Assembly (NCBI GenBank): GCA_030760725.1
Contig: JASWHV010000010.1
Span: 33,175,760 to 33,239,759 of the forward strand
Reading direction: 5' to 3'
Source of the DNA: Neostapfia colusana
Lineage: Eukaryota > Streptophyta > Magnoliopsida > Poales > Poaceae
DNA: 64,000 nt
The notes under the pieces were generated by a model. It had not been told where the DNA came from. It was given only the letters and a program-made list of their open reading frames with translations, and made no database searches. The first letter of the stretch is position 1. The number at the start of each line of letters is the position of its first letter. Made by a program: the position numbers and the translations under genes. Below, piece after piece: positions 50,799 through 62,100 of the stretch.

Positions 50799-51860
50799 TG
50801 TCGGTACCTGAGATATGGGGTACCCCCGCGCACAGGTAAAATGCCTAAGGAACTCGCCCTTCTCCGCAGGGAGAGCTCCGAAGGCGCCACGCGTCTGGCG
50901 GGGCCGGACCTCCCTCTCCTCAGAGGAGAGCTTCGGGCCCGCCACGTGGCACACAGAAGCCGGACCTCCCCCTCCACGGGAGAGAGGTCCGAAGACGCCG
51001 CGTGTCCAGCGGGGCCGGACCTCCCTCTCCTTAGAGGAGAGCTCCGGGCCCGCCGCGTGGCCAGCAGAAGCTGAGCCTCTCCCTCCGCGGAGAGAGGCCC
51101 GGAGGCTCCACGTGCCCCGCGGGACTGACCCTTCTCATCTCTGAGAAGGGCTCCAGGCCCACCACGTGGCAGCAGAGCGATGCTGCCTGCCCCGAGTGAT
51201 AGGCAGCGGGCGTAAATACGCCCATACCTTGCCCGTACAAGGTATTCAAGGCCCGCGTCTGTCAGGTGCCGTTGCGCCCAGTCACATCACAGACTGGCGC
51301 GCGGTGTCAGAACCTGTCAGCCAATAAACACCGCGACAAGACAACCCATGCCGCCTGCGCCGTCATCAACCGCTACGACTAGCGTGCGGCATGGGCAGGG
51401 CGGCAAGATGAAGACTCAGAAGCCTTCGACCAGAGACAACTACCGGCATAACTGCAGATACGGTAGATAATAGACAATATTCCCGGGACCACCTGTCGGG
51501 TCCCGGCTCCCCTTGTAAGCCGCCCGGGTCTTGGACTATAAAAGGCTCGGGTAGGCATCGATAGCAAGGGTTCGCATTTTGCAACTCATACGCTAGCCAT
51601 ACACTCTCAAGCTGTAACTCACCCCCAAGCTCAGGCCTCGGGCCCTGAGCAGCAAGCAATACAGCGAGCTCCATAGCTTGCTGTGGACGTAGGGTTTTAC
51701 GCTCCGGCGGCCTGAACCACGTAAAACTCGCCATGTCAAGCTCTTACTAACTCGTTCCATCCACGCAAGCTCTCCGCTAGGAACTAGCCCCTCCGAAAAA
51801 AGAACCTCCGCGGGCTGCCTAGTGCAGGCCCGGGGGAAGTGTCGACCGCACACTTCGACA
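50799..51860 (+). repeat. 3' LTR of element B
   Basis: 1062 bp, closely similar to the 5' LTR. The main difference is a 32-bp deletion near 51258, between two copies of GCGTCT present in the 5' LTR (about 44901 and 44930), as produced by slippage between short repeats. Confidence 0.93.
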
Positions 51861-52424
51861 CGCACCCTGGACCCCCCATGCACAACGCAGGCCTTTCCTG
51901 GAGGTAACCAACTTGCACCGCAACACCTGACTGGGGGAGGCCCGAGAGACTCACTCGGCCATCGGCAGGTGCCTCAAGCGCAGCCGCCATCGGTAGGATA
52001 GCGAATGCCGACTATGGATGAGCGCAGGAGAGGAGGAGCTAGATGTACGATGAACATACAGAGATAGTGCGATCATAAAAATTAATGCATAATTTAAATG
52101 AGCGCATGGGAGAGAGCTAAGTAGAACAGGTCTCTGTATTCGTGCCCATAGGTGGAATTCTGGCTCTACATGGAGGCAATGTTCCGCCTTGTCTACAAGG
52201 GAAGCAAGACTCTACGCGCTTAGGGTCGGAACCAGGCTAAACTGGACGTAGTCCTGTACCATCCCTTGAGACTTAGCTACCCCAAGCTCTGTTCCTAAAT
52301 TCTATGGGATCTATTACAGAAGGGAATAACCCTGTTCTACTGATGCTCGGGAAGTAGGACTTACAGTGTTGCTTCACGGCAAGGATTTCTGGGAACGGAT
52401 CCCACTCTCGGTTGAAAGGCATGT
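51861..52424 (-). other. Internal untranslated region of element E, last visible part
   Basis: Reverse-oriented counterpart of 3130-3670 in element A, beginning with CGCAC (right duplication of B). About the last 90 bases belong to the integrase-tail relic. CATGT at 52420-52424 is the presumed left target-site duplication of element D. No gene. Confidence 0.75.
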
Positions 52425-55400
52425 TGTAAGGGCCTCAGTTTTTAACAACCATTTGCAGTGTTCATCACCACACCACACACCTCATTTGAGCAAGAATGAT
52501 GAACACAAATGAAGAGCAAGTAACAATTATCAACATGCTCATTAGAGAACAAACTCACACATTGCAAAAGTGGTATTTCCCACATGTGATATAGATGGGC
52601 TGGACATATGAAAACTCCTACACTTTGCTAAGGATGTCCATGCCAAGTTTCACCCAAACTCAAAACCTTTTTGAGGTCATCCTAGGTATGGATAGGAGAT
52701 GGGCAGTTTGAAACCATATTCAAATTCAAACTGTTTTCACCCACTGAATTTAAAAGTGGAAGGCATATTCTCATTCAGCACATTTTTGTGAGCTCCCACA
52801 CCAATTTTCACTCCATTTGGAGTTGATCTTGACATGAGCTAAGGGGGAGAAATTCAAACTTTATTTGAATTTCAAACTGAACTTGTGCTGAAATTCATTC
52901 AAACCAAACCTCATTTGAACTTTGATCAATTCAAATGGCTCTTGGGTGAATGATTTGAATTGCCAAGGGTAGAATAGGGTTCACTGTTTACCACAGCTGT
53001 TAGGAGTAAATTTCAGAGGTTAAAAGAGGAGTGGGACCCACATGTCAGCCTCTGCCTCAAAACAAACCGGCTGAACCACAGTTCAGTCGGTTCCCGGCTG
53101 CTGTGCGCGCGCGCCACCGAAGGGGGCAGCCGGCGCCAGCTCCTGCTGCGCGCCCCAAGCCGGAGACCAGCCGCCGGGCTATTTATTCCCTCCCCGGCGT
53201 GCTCCGATCACTCACTTCCCGAGCTGCCGACGTACACGATCCATTTCTCCACTGCCATCACCTCCGCTCGAAGCTCCCGATCGATCAAGCCGATCGCAGC
53301 TCCCTCCTTCCACTCCAGAGTTCCAGCAAGGTACTAGAGACCTTCCTCCATCCTCCCCATCGCTAGAAGTCGATTGAAACCGAGTGCTATCGGCTGTGCC
53401 GAAAGATAAAAATCGGAACTGGAAACCGCCGCACCTCGGGCTCTCGTGGACAGCCCAACCTGGGCGTTGTCACGCCCGAGCCAAGGCACCCTTGGACGCG
53501 CAGGTGACCGGTGCTGCTCATCCCCGAGCCACAGCTCGAGTGGTTGCTCACCGGCGACGAATTTCCACTTTTCCCCTTTCAGTGTGCAGAACGACCTTCG
53601 GGTACGATTCTGGTTAATTCATGCTCTAGAAAGGATTAGAGGGCCTTAGGCCACTCCCACACGAGCTAGACACGGTAACGCACAAGTTGCCTTCACAACT
53701 CTGGGCCGGAGAACCTCTGTGCCCGGCGAAATTTAAGGTCTACTAATGGCGGAACGAACAGGGGGTATCGGGCGCACGGTGAGGACCTATTTCGGGCCTT
53801 CCCCGAGCTGCCTCGAGTTCATGTCGACCTTCTCTGAGGTCCACAGATGCTTCCCGACCGATTTCCCAAGTAGCTGAGGTACTAGGAGAGTCAGCCGACA
53901 TGGCCGAAGCCGTTCCGATATGGCGGCTCGTCGCCGACCATGCTCCGGCCGTTGTCATGAGCAGCTGACCCTCGGATCATGCTCCCCAAGTAAAAGTAGG
54001 CAGGGGCGGCCAGAATCAAGAAGTTTGGAGCTGTACAGCAGCCGGCGGCGGCGGGGCGCGGGCGTCGCGAGGTTGAAGAAGGGGGTGGACCCCAGCTGTC
54101 AGCGGCCGATATTTTGAATCGGGATCCGGCTGCGGCCGGGATCGGGTGTGCTGGCGCGCAAAATCCTTGTGGGCCGCGGTGTGCTGTCGCTTCGGCGTGC
54201 GACGCGTGTCCCCTGGGCCCAAGCGCGAGTTTAAACTTTTCCCCGATTTTCAGATTTCCTTCAAACTTCAAATCCTTATAACTTTGGCTAGAAAGCTCCA
54301 AATTGAGTGAACCAAATTTTGCTGGATTCAGCTCTCCGAGTACTTTCCAGAAAATCAAGTTTCACTTCATGAAATTCCTTAATTCTCCAGAATTAATTCC
54401 ATAAATTTAAACTGTTAGGAATTTTAACTGGAGAATCCTTTAGAGGAAAATCATGAAATTTTGCTGAGATGTTCGCCAAAATATCCTTGAGCTACCATAA
54501 AAATTTCAGATCCATTTGAGCTCATTTAGTCCACCTAATGGTGTGATTAGTAAAACTGTTCCAGAGAAAATAGAAAATGTTCAGAAACATTTTCAGAATT
54601 TTCTCTGAAATTGTTTAGCTCATATCTTTAGTTAGAGACTTCCAAATTAAGTGAGACCAACTCCATTAGAACCCTCTGAAAATCTAGTTTTCAGAAAGTC
54701 ATAGTTTGTCTCATGAAAATTCCTAGAACACCCTAAGAGTTCCAATTAAGGTCAAGGACATAATTATTTGTGGAGGGCTCAAATGAGCTTTGCTGCAACT
54801 AAAACTTGACCAAGTCTTTGTTTAGGTTGTAACCAAGCCACAGTAAAAGTTTCACAGTCATTAGGTCTGTCTAGCAAGGGTTATAGACTTCACAACTTCA
54901 AAGTTAATACAAATACATTTAAATTAATACATACATTGTTCTTATCATGTAGTCGCTAAGGTCGAGGAGGAACCCGAAGTCCTAGACTTCGTTACCCCGG
55001 AGGAACAGCTAGCCTACGACCTAGAGCAGCAAGGCAAGCCCCGGTTTGCATTAACCTTTTTACAAATATTTATTGTTTTGAGCACATCTTTTCATATTGT
55101 TCTTTGCATTAGAGTCTTGATTGGAAACCCAACTGCACAGCCAAGAAAACCATGGGTTGGGTTTAGGATTGAAAACCTCGTTAGCCACTGCATTGCTAGG
55201 ATAGAGTAGGATTCGGTACAAGTCGAGTAGTTGGAACTACTCGCGATAATAGGCTAGAGGCACATTGCTCGGGTAGAGGTAGCACATGAAACACATGGCA
55301 AGAAAATGAGACCGAGCGGAGAGTAAGGGCAGCAGGACTTTGGGGCCTGTGTGCTGTAGCTCCGCTTGTGTCGATTGAGGACCGAGCCGTGTGCGGGCCT

Positions 55401-56441
55401 GTTGAACAAGCTAGAACAGTACCGAAGACCTACCGGCTATATGGGAACCGGGAAACTGATGTAACTCGGGTAGCTGGGTATTGAGGCATTGCCCGTCGTT
55501 CAGAGGGTAGGTTGAGAGCTCGAGGTGTAAATCAGCTGGCGGCACAGAGATGCGCGTGCAGGGACCTCTTGCTCGGGACGATGGGACCGGTTCAATATTT
55601 GGCTAACGGGTGAAAGGTAGTCGCGTACGGAGTCCGTGATGGTTGTTGTAGGCAACATCGAGTACGGGCGTACGTGACGGGTTGTTCGGGTAACCCTGCA
55701 GGTGTAAATCAATTATAATCGCCGTCCCTCGCGGTCAGTGAGTACCACTTGTTCACTGTACCGTGACGTAGAAAGAACAGGCTAGTTACATGTTAAAATG
55801 TTGCTGATTGAAAGTTGGACATTGAGTGTTAATGATATGCTGTAGCTTAGAGCTAATTAAAGTTCTTTTCAACTTTGGGCAAAGTACATGAGAGAAATGC
55901 GTTTCTTGTTTGATTGCGGCTCTCTCATGTGCCTTAGCGTAAAGTTCTCCACAACCTGCTGCTAAAACTTGAAAGTAAGGTTCTACTAATTAGGCGAGTC
56001 CTTGCAAATGATTTTTACCTCATGCAACCCATTACCCTCATGTAGAAGTTCCATGTTTAGGTGAGACGGGTCAGACTTGCTGAGCCTTCGTGCTCACTGC
56101 TTGTGTTTGAAGCTTTTGCAGGGTTCTATGAGGAAGGGACTCCCGAAGAGGAGACGGAACCCCAGGAGGGGAACCCCGTCGAGTGGGAGTCGTGCACGCC
56201 GCAGAGTTAGTGTGCGTGTGTGCTAGCAAGGACACGTTCGAGGGCTGAACGTGCACTTGATGCTTAGTCTACGCCCGCGAGTGTGGACTAAACTTATTTT
56301 GATGTAAACATTTTAATAAACTTGTTTATGTAATAAAGCTTCCGCTTCCGCTTTGTACCTTTGACGTGTGTTATACGGTGCTGTGCAACGCAGCACCCCT
56401 CAGCGTGATCCTGGCTCGACAGGACCAGTGGGGTCGTGTCA
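52425..56441 (+). repeat. 5' LTR of element D
   Basis: 4017 bp, TGTAAGGGCC to GTCGTGTCA. Built like the C LTR: AT-rich first part with TTTGAAT motifs, GC-rich part with a weaker TATA-like TATTTAT (53180-53186), then about 3 kb to AATAAA signals near 56313 and 56333. Only scattered blocks are similar to the C LTR, including the exon-like ones. Confidence 0.93.
53746..56210 (+). CDS. Putative three-exon mini-gene inside the D LTR (about 64 aa)
   Basis: Counterpart of the model in the C LTR. Exon 1 53746-53778 (ATGGCGGAACG, eleven codons, donor GTGAGG); exon 2 54961-55033 (EEEPEVLDFVTPEEQLAYD, GC donor GCAAGC); exon 3 56122-56210 (acceptor TTTTGCAG, GFYEEGTPEEETEPQ to EWESCTPQS, TAG). Exon 1 is in phase 0 here but phase 1 in C, so exon 2 must begin at the acceptor CTAAG (54960) and not at the stronger TAG eight bases upstream; with that choice the frame is continuous. 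Length agrees with C within one residue. No known domain and no transcript evidence. Confidence 0.42.
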
Positions 56442-56445
56442 GCGT

Positions 56446-56457
56446 TGGTATCAGAGC
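56446..56457 (+). other. Primer-binding site of element D (initiator Met tRNA)
   Basis: TGGTATCAGAGC, four bases behind the LTR end; identical to the site of element C. Confidence 0.92.
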
Positions 56458-57941
56458 TCGCTTGAGGTTTAACACAGTACAAAGGTCTTCTTTTTCAAAA
56501 ATCCAGTGAGGAACGAGTTAGTAGCCCGTATAAGGATGTTATTAGTATATAGAAAGTGGCTTATTAACCTATTTGTTATGTCGGAAAATCGTGCATCTCG
56601 GGACGTTCATGTCTTGGGGGGTGCACGTAAGCGCTGTCCACCAGTGCGCACAAGCTGAAGGGTGGAGCCCCACGGGTGGCAGGTAACCCGACCCGCTTTG
56701 ATATCCTCTACGACTCTTCATGTCATTTGGGGTATTCGAGCAACGTCTGTCCCTGGCGTGCGTGGTGCAATATGGGAGACCCCGTCACGTGGTCTAAAAC
56801 GTGAACACGTAACTCAAGGCGTGTTTGGCTTGAGAACATCCGGGCGAGTGATGACGGCCGGGTGTACAAACTATATGGATTCCGGGCTCGGTGTGCAGCC
56901 GAGTCTGATGATTGGTTGAATTTCTGCAGGTAGCCTTACCACGAAACGGTAGACGTGTAGCATCCGTGTGCGAGTGACGAGTAGTGCCACTGAACTAACG
57001 AAGCCGGCTAAGTCCGGTATAGGTTTCTTCTTTGTGAGGACGTAGTACCGACATAATCTGGTGACGCATCGACGTCACACCCAACTAAATAAACAACTTC
57101 ATTTAAAAACTTGAAGGTTTTGATCCAAAGTAGTAAAACTTGATGTAACTCCTTCCCTTATACAGGATGTTCAAAGCTAATAAGTTTTCAACTTATAGGA
57201 TGTTAAGGACAGAGCACTCTGTTTCCAGCTGAATCAAGGCTGAAGTTAATCAGAGGCTAGAGGTCGAGTTCTTTCGAGGTTGGGGTCGTATGATACATTT
57301 CTGGAAAGCTATGGAGAAGCTTTGCAACTTTTCTGTTGAGTCCCAGAGGTGTTTCATCCCTTAACCACTCGAAAAATGCAGCAGAGTTGAAACTGTCCAG
57401 AAAACAGGACAGAGCAAAGACTCTCTGTAAACTCTCTGTAAATTAAGCATAACTTCCTGCTTAAAAATCCAAAAATAGAAAATGAGGTAGTTCTGGAAAG
57501 CTTATGAGATGGGTTACGACTTTGTAACAGAAAGTTTTGTCAAGTTAGGAATAGAATTAACTGGGATTCTTGGATCAAAGCAGTACCTAAAGCAGGGAGG
57601 TGCTGTCCAATTTTCTCCAGAAATTCTGTTAACTTTGACCTCTCATAACTTTTGAACCAGACAGATCATAGGCCAAGCAAATGCTTTCTGGAAAGCTATT
57701 GAAGTTAACTTTAACTTTGATGTTGAGCTCCAGGACTGGTTTTGCTTTTAACCTGGCCTAAATCAGATTGATATGGAAACTGGTCAGGGCTGTCATGGGA
57801 ACAGCAGATCAGCAGCCAAATTTGTTTAAAAATTTGAACTATGTTTCCAAGTTTTAGGGGTTCAATGACATATCTTATGTTATAACTCAATGGTTTACTG
57901 TTCAAATAAATATTTGACATTCCTCAAATATATTTTTACAG
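56458..57941 (+). other. Leader of element D
   Basis: About 1.5 kb without a credible ORF. The last bases, ATATTTTTACAG, form a good 3' splice site that ends exactly at the orf0 start codon. Packaging signals would be expected here but cannot be recognised by sequence alone. Confidence 0.6.
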
Positions 57942-58886
57942 ATGGCAGCAGATAAACGGTTGGAGAACAGGTGGGTAGTTTCCCACTGCTCTGACCGTAG
58001 CGGCTACCCGGAAGCATTGTGGCAAATGCTCCAATATTTCGGGTACAACCAGATGCCGCAATACTTCGCCAAGGAAGAAGGCGAAGAGGGGAACAAGACG
58101 TGGACGATCCATGTCGAGGTTCCTGTAGGACCTACGCCACCCGGTTGGGTGCCATTCACCGTCACGGTGAGAGGGAGACAACCGGAAGGGATGTGGCAAG
58201 TGGCAGCCCGTGACACTATGTCACGCTTCTGCCAACTACACGTGCAGGCTGTGGAGGATACTCCATACGCACTCGTTCCGGTGGAGGGGCGAGCTCAGCA
58301 TGTGTGGGAAGAAAGGTACCTGGAGGCAACAGACCCGAGTTGCCCAAGGTACAACCCCGCGGAGGCAAACCTCAGCCTCCAAATGAGGGCGGGAAACGCG
58401 GTGATGGACAGCCAAGCTGTTCATACGGAGCATCTCGCCACCAAGCTCAAGGAGAGCACAAGCCGTGGAGATCATTTCGAGGGTGCTCACAGCGCACTCC
58501 GTAATGTGCTCCTTCCGACGATCAAGCGACTGAATGAACAACACAATCAGTTGCGTCGTCTGAAGAAGGCAAAGAAGGAGAGCCGTGTTGACATCGCGGC
58601 GTTGCAAGAGCTGGTGCAGACTCTAACCCAGCAGAATGAGGACCTTGCTCAAGAGCGGGACGACGCTATTGAGGAAGGACAAGGCTGGGAAGAGGACTAC
58701 AACCAGGCTATGGACGAGGTGCATGCATTGCAGGACCTCGTGCCCCCGGTGTTAGGTATACCGGTGGTCTTGGGTCTTCCAGCAATGGAAGAACCCGGGA
58801 TGGGAGAAGAGGTGGTAGATCCAGAGCCACCAGCTGACGTACCGGAGGAGGACGACCCACAGGAGGTCGAGTTCTACTCCGAGTAG
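57942..58886 (+). CDS. orf0: extra 314-aa protein upstream of gag
   Basis: Uninterrupted ORF between leader and gag, MAADKRLENRWVVSHCSDRS onward. Residues 1-100 look globular (PEALWQMLQYFGYNQMPQYF, TWTIHVEVPVGPTPPGWVPF); residues about 165-265 are a charged coiled coil (IKRLNEQHNQLRRLKKAKKE, LQELVQTLTQQNEDLAQERD); the last 40 residues are acidic and proline-rich, ending EEDDPQEVEFYSE. No signal peptide, membrane segment or enzyme motif is seen. Rice chromoviruses such as RIRE3 and RIRE8 are reported to carry an extra ORF called orf0 in the same place; kinship is my inference from position. Element C lacks it. The start codon directly follows a 3' splice site. Confidence 0.85.
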   Translation: MAADKRLENRWVVSHCSDRSGYPEALWQMLQYFGYNQMPQYFAKEEGEEGNKTWTIHVEVPVGPTPPGWVPFTVTVRGRQPEGMWQVAARDTMSRFCQLHVQAVEDTPYALVPVEGRAQHVWEERYLEATDPSCPRYNPAEANLSLQMRAGNAVMDSQAVHTEHLATKLKESTSRGDHFEGAHSALRNVLLPTIKRLNEQHNQLRRLKKAKKESRVDIAALQELVQTLTQQNEDLAQERDDAIEEGQGWEEDYNQAMDEVHALQDLVPPVLGIPVVLGLPAMEEPGMGEEVVDPEPPADVPEEDDPQEVEFYSE

Positions 58887-59158
58887 GGGGTTACGGTTGC
58901 CAAGTAGGGCAGCTAGGGTAGCGTAACCCAACTTTTGTAATCGGTGACATGTCGTGTAGACAGTAGCGTATGTATAGGTAGTGACGACATGAGCACGACT
59001 TCTCGGAGATCCTAGAATAATGTATCTTGTATAAAGTTTATGCTTTATCAATATATGTGAATGTTGTGCAAGTTAATCATGCGTCGCTTCAATACCTACT
59101 GCTGTTTATGGAATTTTGAGTAAGACATGTGCTAATTGCTGCTATGCTGAATTTCAGA
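58887..59158 (+). other. Spacer between orf0 and gag-pol
   Basis: 272 bases without ORF. It ends in TGAATTTCAG one base before the gag start codon, a good 3' splice site, which would allow gag-pol to be translated from an mRNA lacking orf0. Confidence 0.55.
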
Positions 59159-62100
59159 ATGACGCGTACTCGTGCCAACCCTGATGTTGGAGGTACTAGC
59201 CAAGGGGGAGAGACCTCCCAACCGCCTCTCGAGGACTCCTCGGGACAGCAGCAGCAACCGCAACAGCAAACACCGCCACCGCCACTGCCAACGGTTACAT
59301 TGGCCGACATTGTCGCGGCAATGGCGGGTTCACATCAGCAGCACACAGAGCTGCTGCAAACATTAATTGCGAATACGTCTCGCCCAGAGAGACATCAAGA
59401 TCGTGAGGAGCGCCAACAGAGCTCCTACTCCGACTTCCTGGCGACTCATCCCCCTGTATTCTCAAGGGCGGATGAACCACTTGACGCGGACAACTGGCTC
59501 CGCGCCCTAGAGATGAAGTTCGGGCTGCTCCAAATCAGCGAGCAGCGCAAGACTCAGTTCGCGGTCCAGCAGCTCCAAGGATCCGCGAGCGCGTTGTGGG
59601 CCAACTTCTGTGCTTCACAACCCACCGACCGAGTGATGACCTGGGCGGAATTCCGGATGGCCTTCAGGGCCTATCATATACCGCCCGGTTTGATGAAGAG
59701 GAAGACGCAGGAGTTCCTACACCTGCAACAAGGGAGCCGAAACGCGCTGGAATATTCCAGGGCGTTCAACGATCTCGCGCTCTACGCGTCGTATCACGCA
59801 GATACGGACGAGAAGCGGCGGGACCACTTTTACCAGGGGCTTAACCCGCTCCTGAAGGACAAGCTGGCGATGTTCAATCGCGGCAGCCTCAACGACATAA
59901 TTGATGCTGCGATTGTTCAGGAGGACTCCGGCAAGGAGTTGGCGGCGGCAGAGCAAAAGCGAAGCGCGCCGCAGAGCAGCGGAGAGGGAGGCGGTCCTTC
60001 TCAGAAGTTTCGGATGGTGAATCGCCCACCATCAGGTCCGCGCTGGCAACCACCACAGCGGTCGATGCCGTTCCGCGGTCGGCCGTATTCTTCACCGGCA
60101 TTCCGGCCGGCACTGCCAGCACCACCGCAACAACAACAGCAGCAGCGGGCGATGCCGCGTGCGTTTGCACCTCCGCAACGCATGCCGGGCTTTCGTCCAC
60201 CAAGTACTCCACCAGCAGCGGCCACATGTTACAAGTGTGGTCGTCCAGGACACTTCGCGAGCAGTTGCCCGGAGAGGCAAGGCGGCGGAGTGGCACCACA
60301 GTTTCCGGGGAGGAATCAACCCCGGAACCCTACTAATGCGCGGCGGGCAAACCCTAGGCCCGGCACTGTCCACCAGCTTGCCATTGAGGACGTGCCGGAG
60401 GGCGAGCCAATCCTTGCGGGTATGTTCCAACTCCACCAGCATCCCGCTATAGTACTATTTGATTCGGGCGCCATGCATAATTTTATTAGCCAAGCTTTCA
60501 TTGCTAAACACAGCTTGCCAATACTACCCACCGATAGTCCATATTTAATTTGTTCACCGGGTGGGAAGATTTCAGAAAGCGTAATGGTCTCCAAAGCACC
60601 ATTATGCTTAGCGGGTAGAGTGTACCCCACGTCTCTCATTATCTTAGAGGGACAGAAGGTCGATGTCATCCTAGGGATGTCGTGGTTAACCCGCCACGGT
60701 GCTGTTTTAGACACCGTCCTTCGAGTCGTGCACTTAAACTCAGAGGTGCACGGTTCTCACTTATTATTTCTGGACAGTCCAGAAATAAAACTTCCAAGTG
60801 TCTATCAAGCCACAACCATCAGATTGGAAGACATTCCAGTGGTCCGAGAGTTCCCGGATGTATTCCCGGACGATTTGCCGGGGATGCCACCCGATAGAGA
60901 GGTGGAGTTCAAGATTGAACTTGCACCGGGAACCATGCCAATATCCCGAAGGCCGTACAAGATGGCGCCCAAGGAGTTGGCTGAACTGAAGACTCAGCTC
61001 ACGGACCTTCTGGAGAAGGGTTTTATTAGGCCGAGCTCCTCGCCATGGGGCTGTTCGGCATTATTTGTCAAAAAGAAGGATGAAACGTTGCGGCTTTGCG
61101 TGGACTACCGTCCATTAAATGCCGTAACCATCAAGAACAAGTACCCGTTGCCACGGATCGACATGTTGTTTGATCAGTTGGTCGAAGCAAAGATCTTTTC
61201 CAAGATGGATTTAAGATTCGGGTACCATCAGATTAAGATAAGGGCGGAGGACATTCCAAAGACAGCTTTCTCGACAAGGTATGGACTTTATGAGTACCTG
61301 GTCATGTCCTTCGGCCTCACCAATGCTCCAGCTCACTTCATGTACTTAATGAACTCGGTGTTCATGCCGGAGCTGGACAAGTTTGTCGTGGTCTTCATCG
61401 ACGACATCCTGGTATATTCCAAGTCGGAGGAAGATCACAAGAAACATCTGCGTATAGTCTTGCAACGGCTGCGGGATCACAAGTTATACGCAAAATTCAG
61501 CAAATGCGAGTTTTGGATATCGCAAGTGCCTTTCCTCGGGCATATCATCTCAGCGGAGGGTATCGCTGTGGACCCGAGCAAGATCACGCAAGTGCTGAAT
61601 TGGAAATCCCCGAGAACTGTTCACGAGGTACGGAGTTTCCTCGGACTCGCGGGACATTATCGGAGGTTCATTCTGAACTTCTCGAAGATTGCCAAGCCAA
61701 TGACAGAGCTGCTGAAGAAGGCTACCAAATATATTTGCAGTCCAGCATGTGAAGCAGCATTCAAGGCTTTAGTCAAGCACCTGACATCAGCACCGGTTTT
61801 GGCGCAGCCAGACACAACAAAACCGTTCGATGTGTACTGCGATGCATCCGGCATTGGGCTCGGATGTGTGCTGATGCAAGACCGAAGAGTGGTCGCGTAT
61901 GGATCATGGCAGCTTAGGAACCATGAGCAAAATTATCCAACTCACGATTTGGAGCTCGCTGCCGTGGTACTTGCACTGAAGATGTGGAGGCATTACCTAC
62001 TCGGTAACCTCATACATTTATATACCGACCACAAAAGCCTCAAGTACATATTCACTCAGAAGGAGTTGAACATGAGGCAACGAAGATGGTTAGAACTGAT

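Larger units (their letters stand above)
44441..51860 (+). mobile_element. Element B: complete non-autonomous family T element
   Basis: 7420 bp with both LTRs (44441-45534 and 50799-51860), primer site, gag, integrase-tail relic, untranslated region, aORF and polypurine side, and a perfect CGCAC duplication (44436-44440, 51861-51865). Protease, reverse transcriptase, RNase H and integrase core are absent. It is inserted in opposite orientation into the untranslated region of its relative E. Its overall plan equals element A, so this is a stable non-autonomous form and not a one-off deletion. Confidence 0.95.

Noticed and set aside
53031..53366. 111-aa ORF near the start of the D LTR transcript
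   Set aside because: It overlaps the TATA-like region, is low in complexity and has no counterpart in the C LTR.
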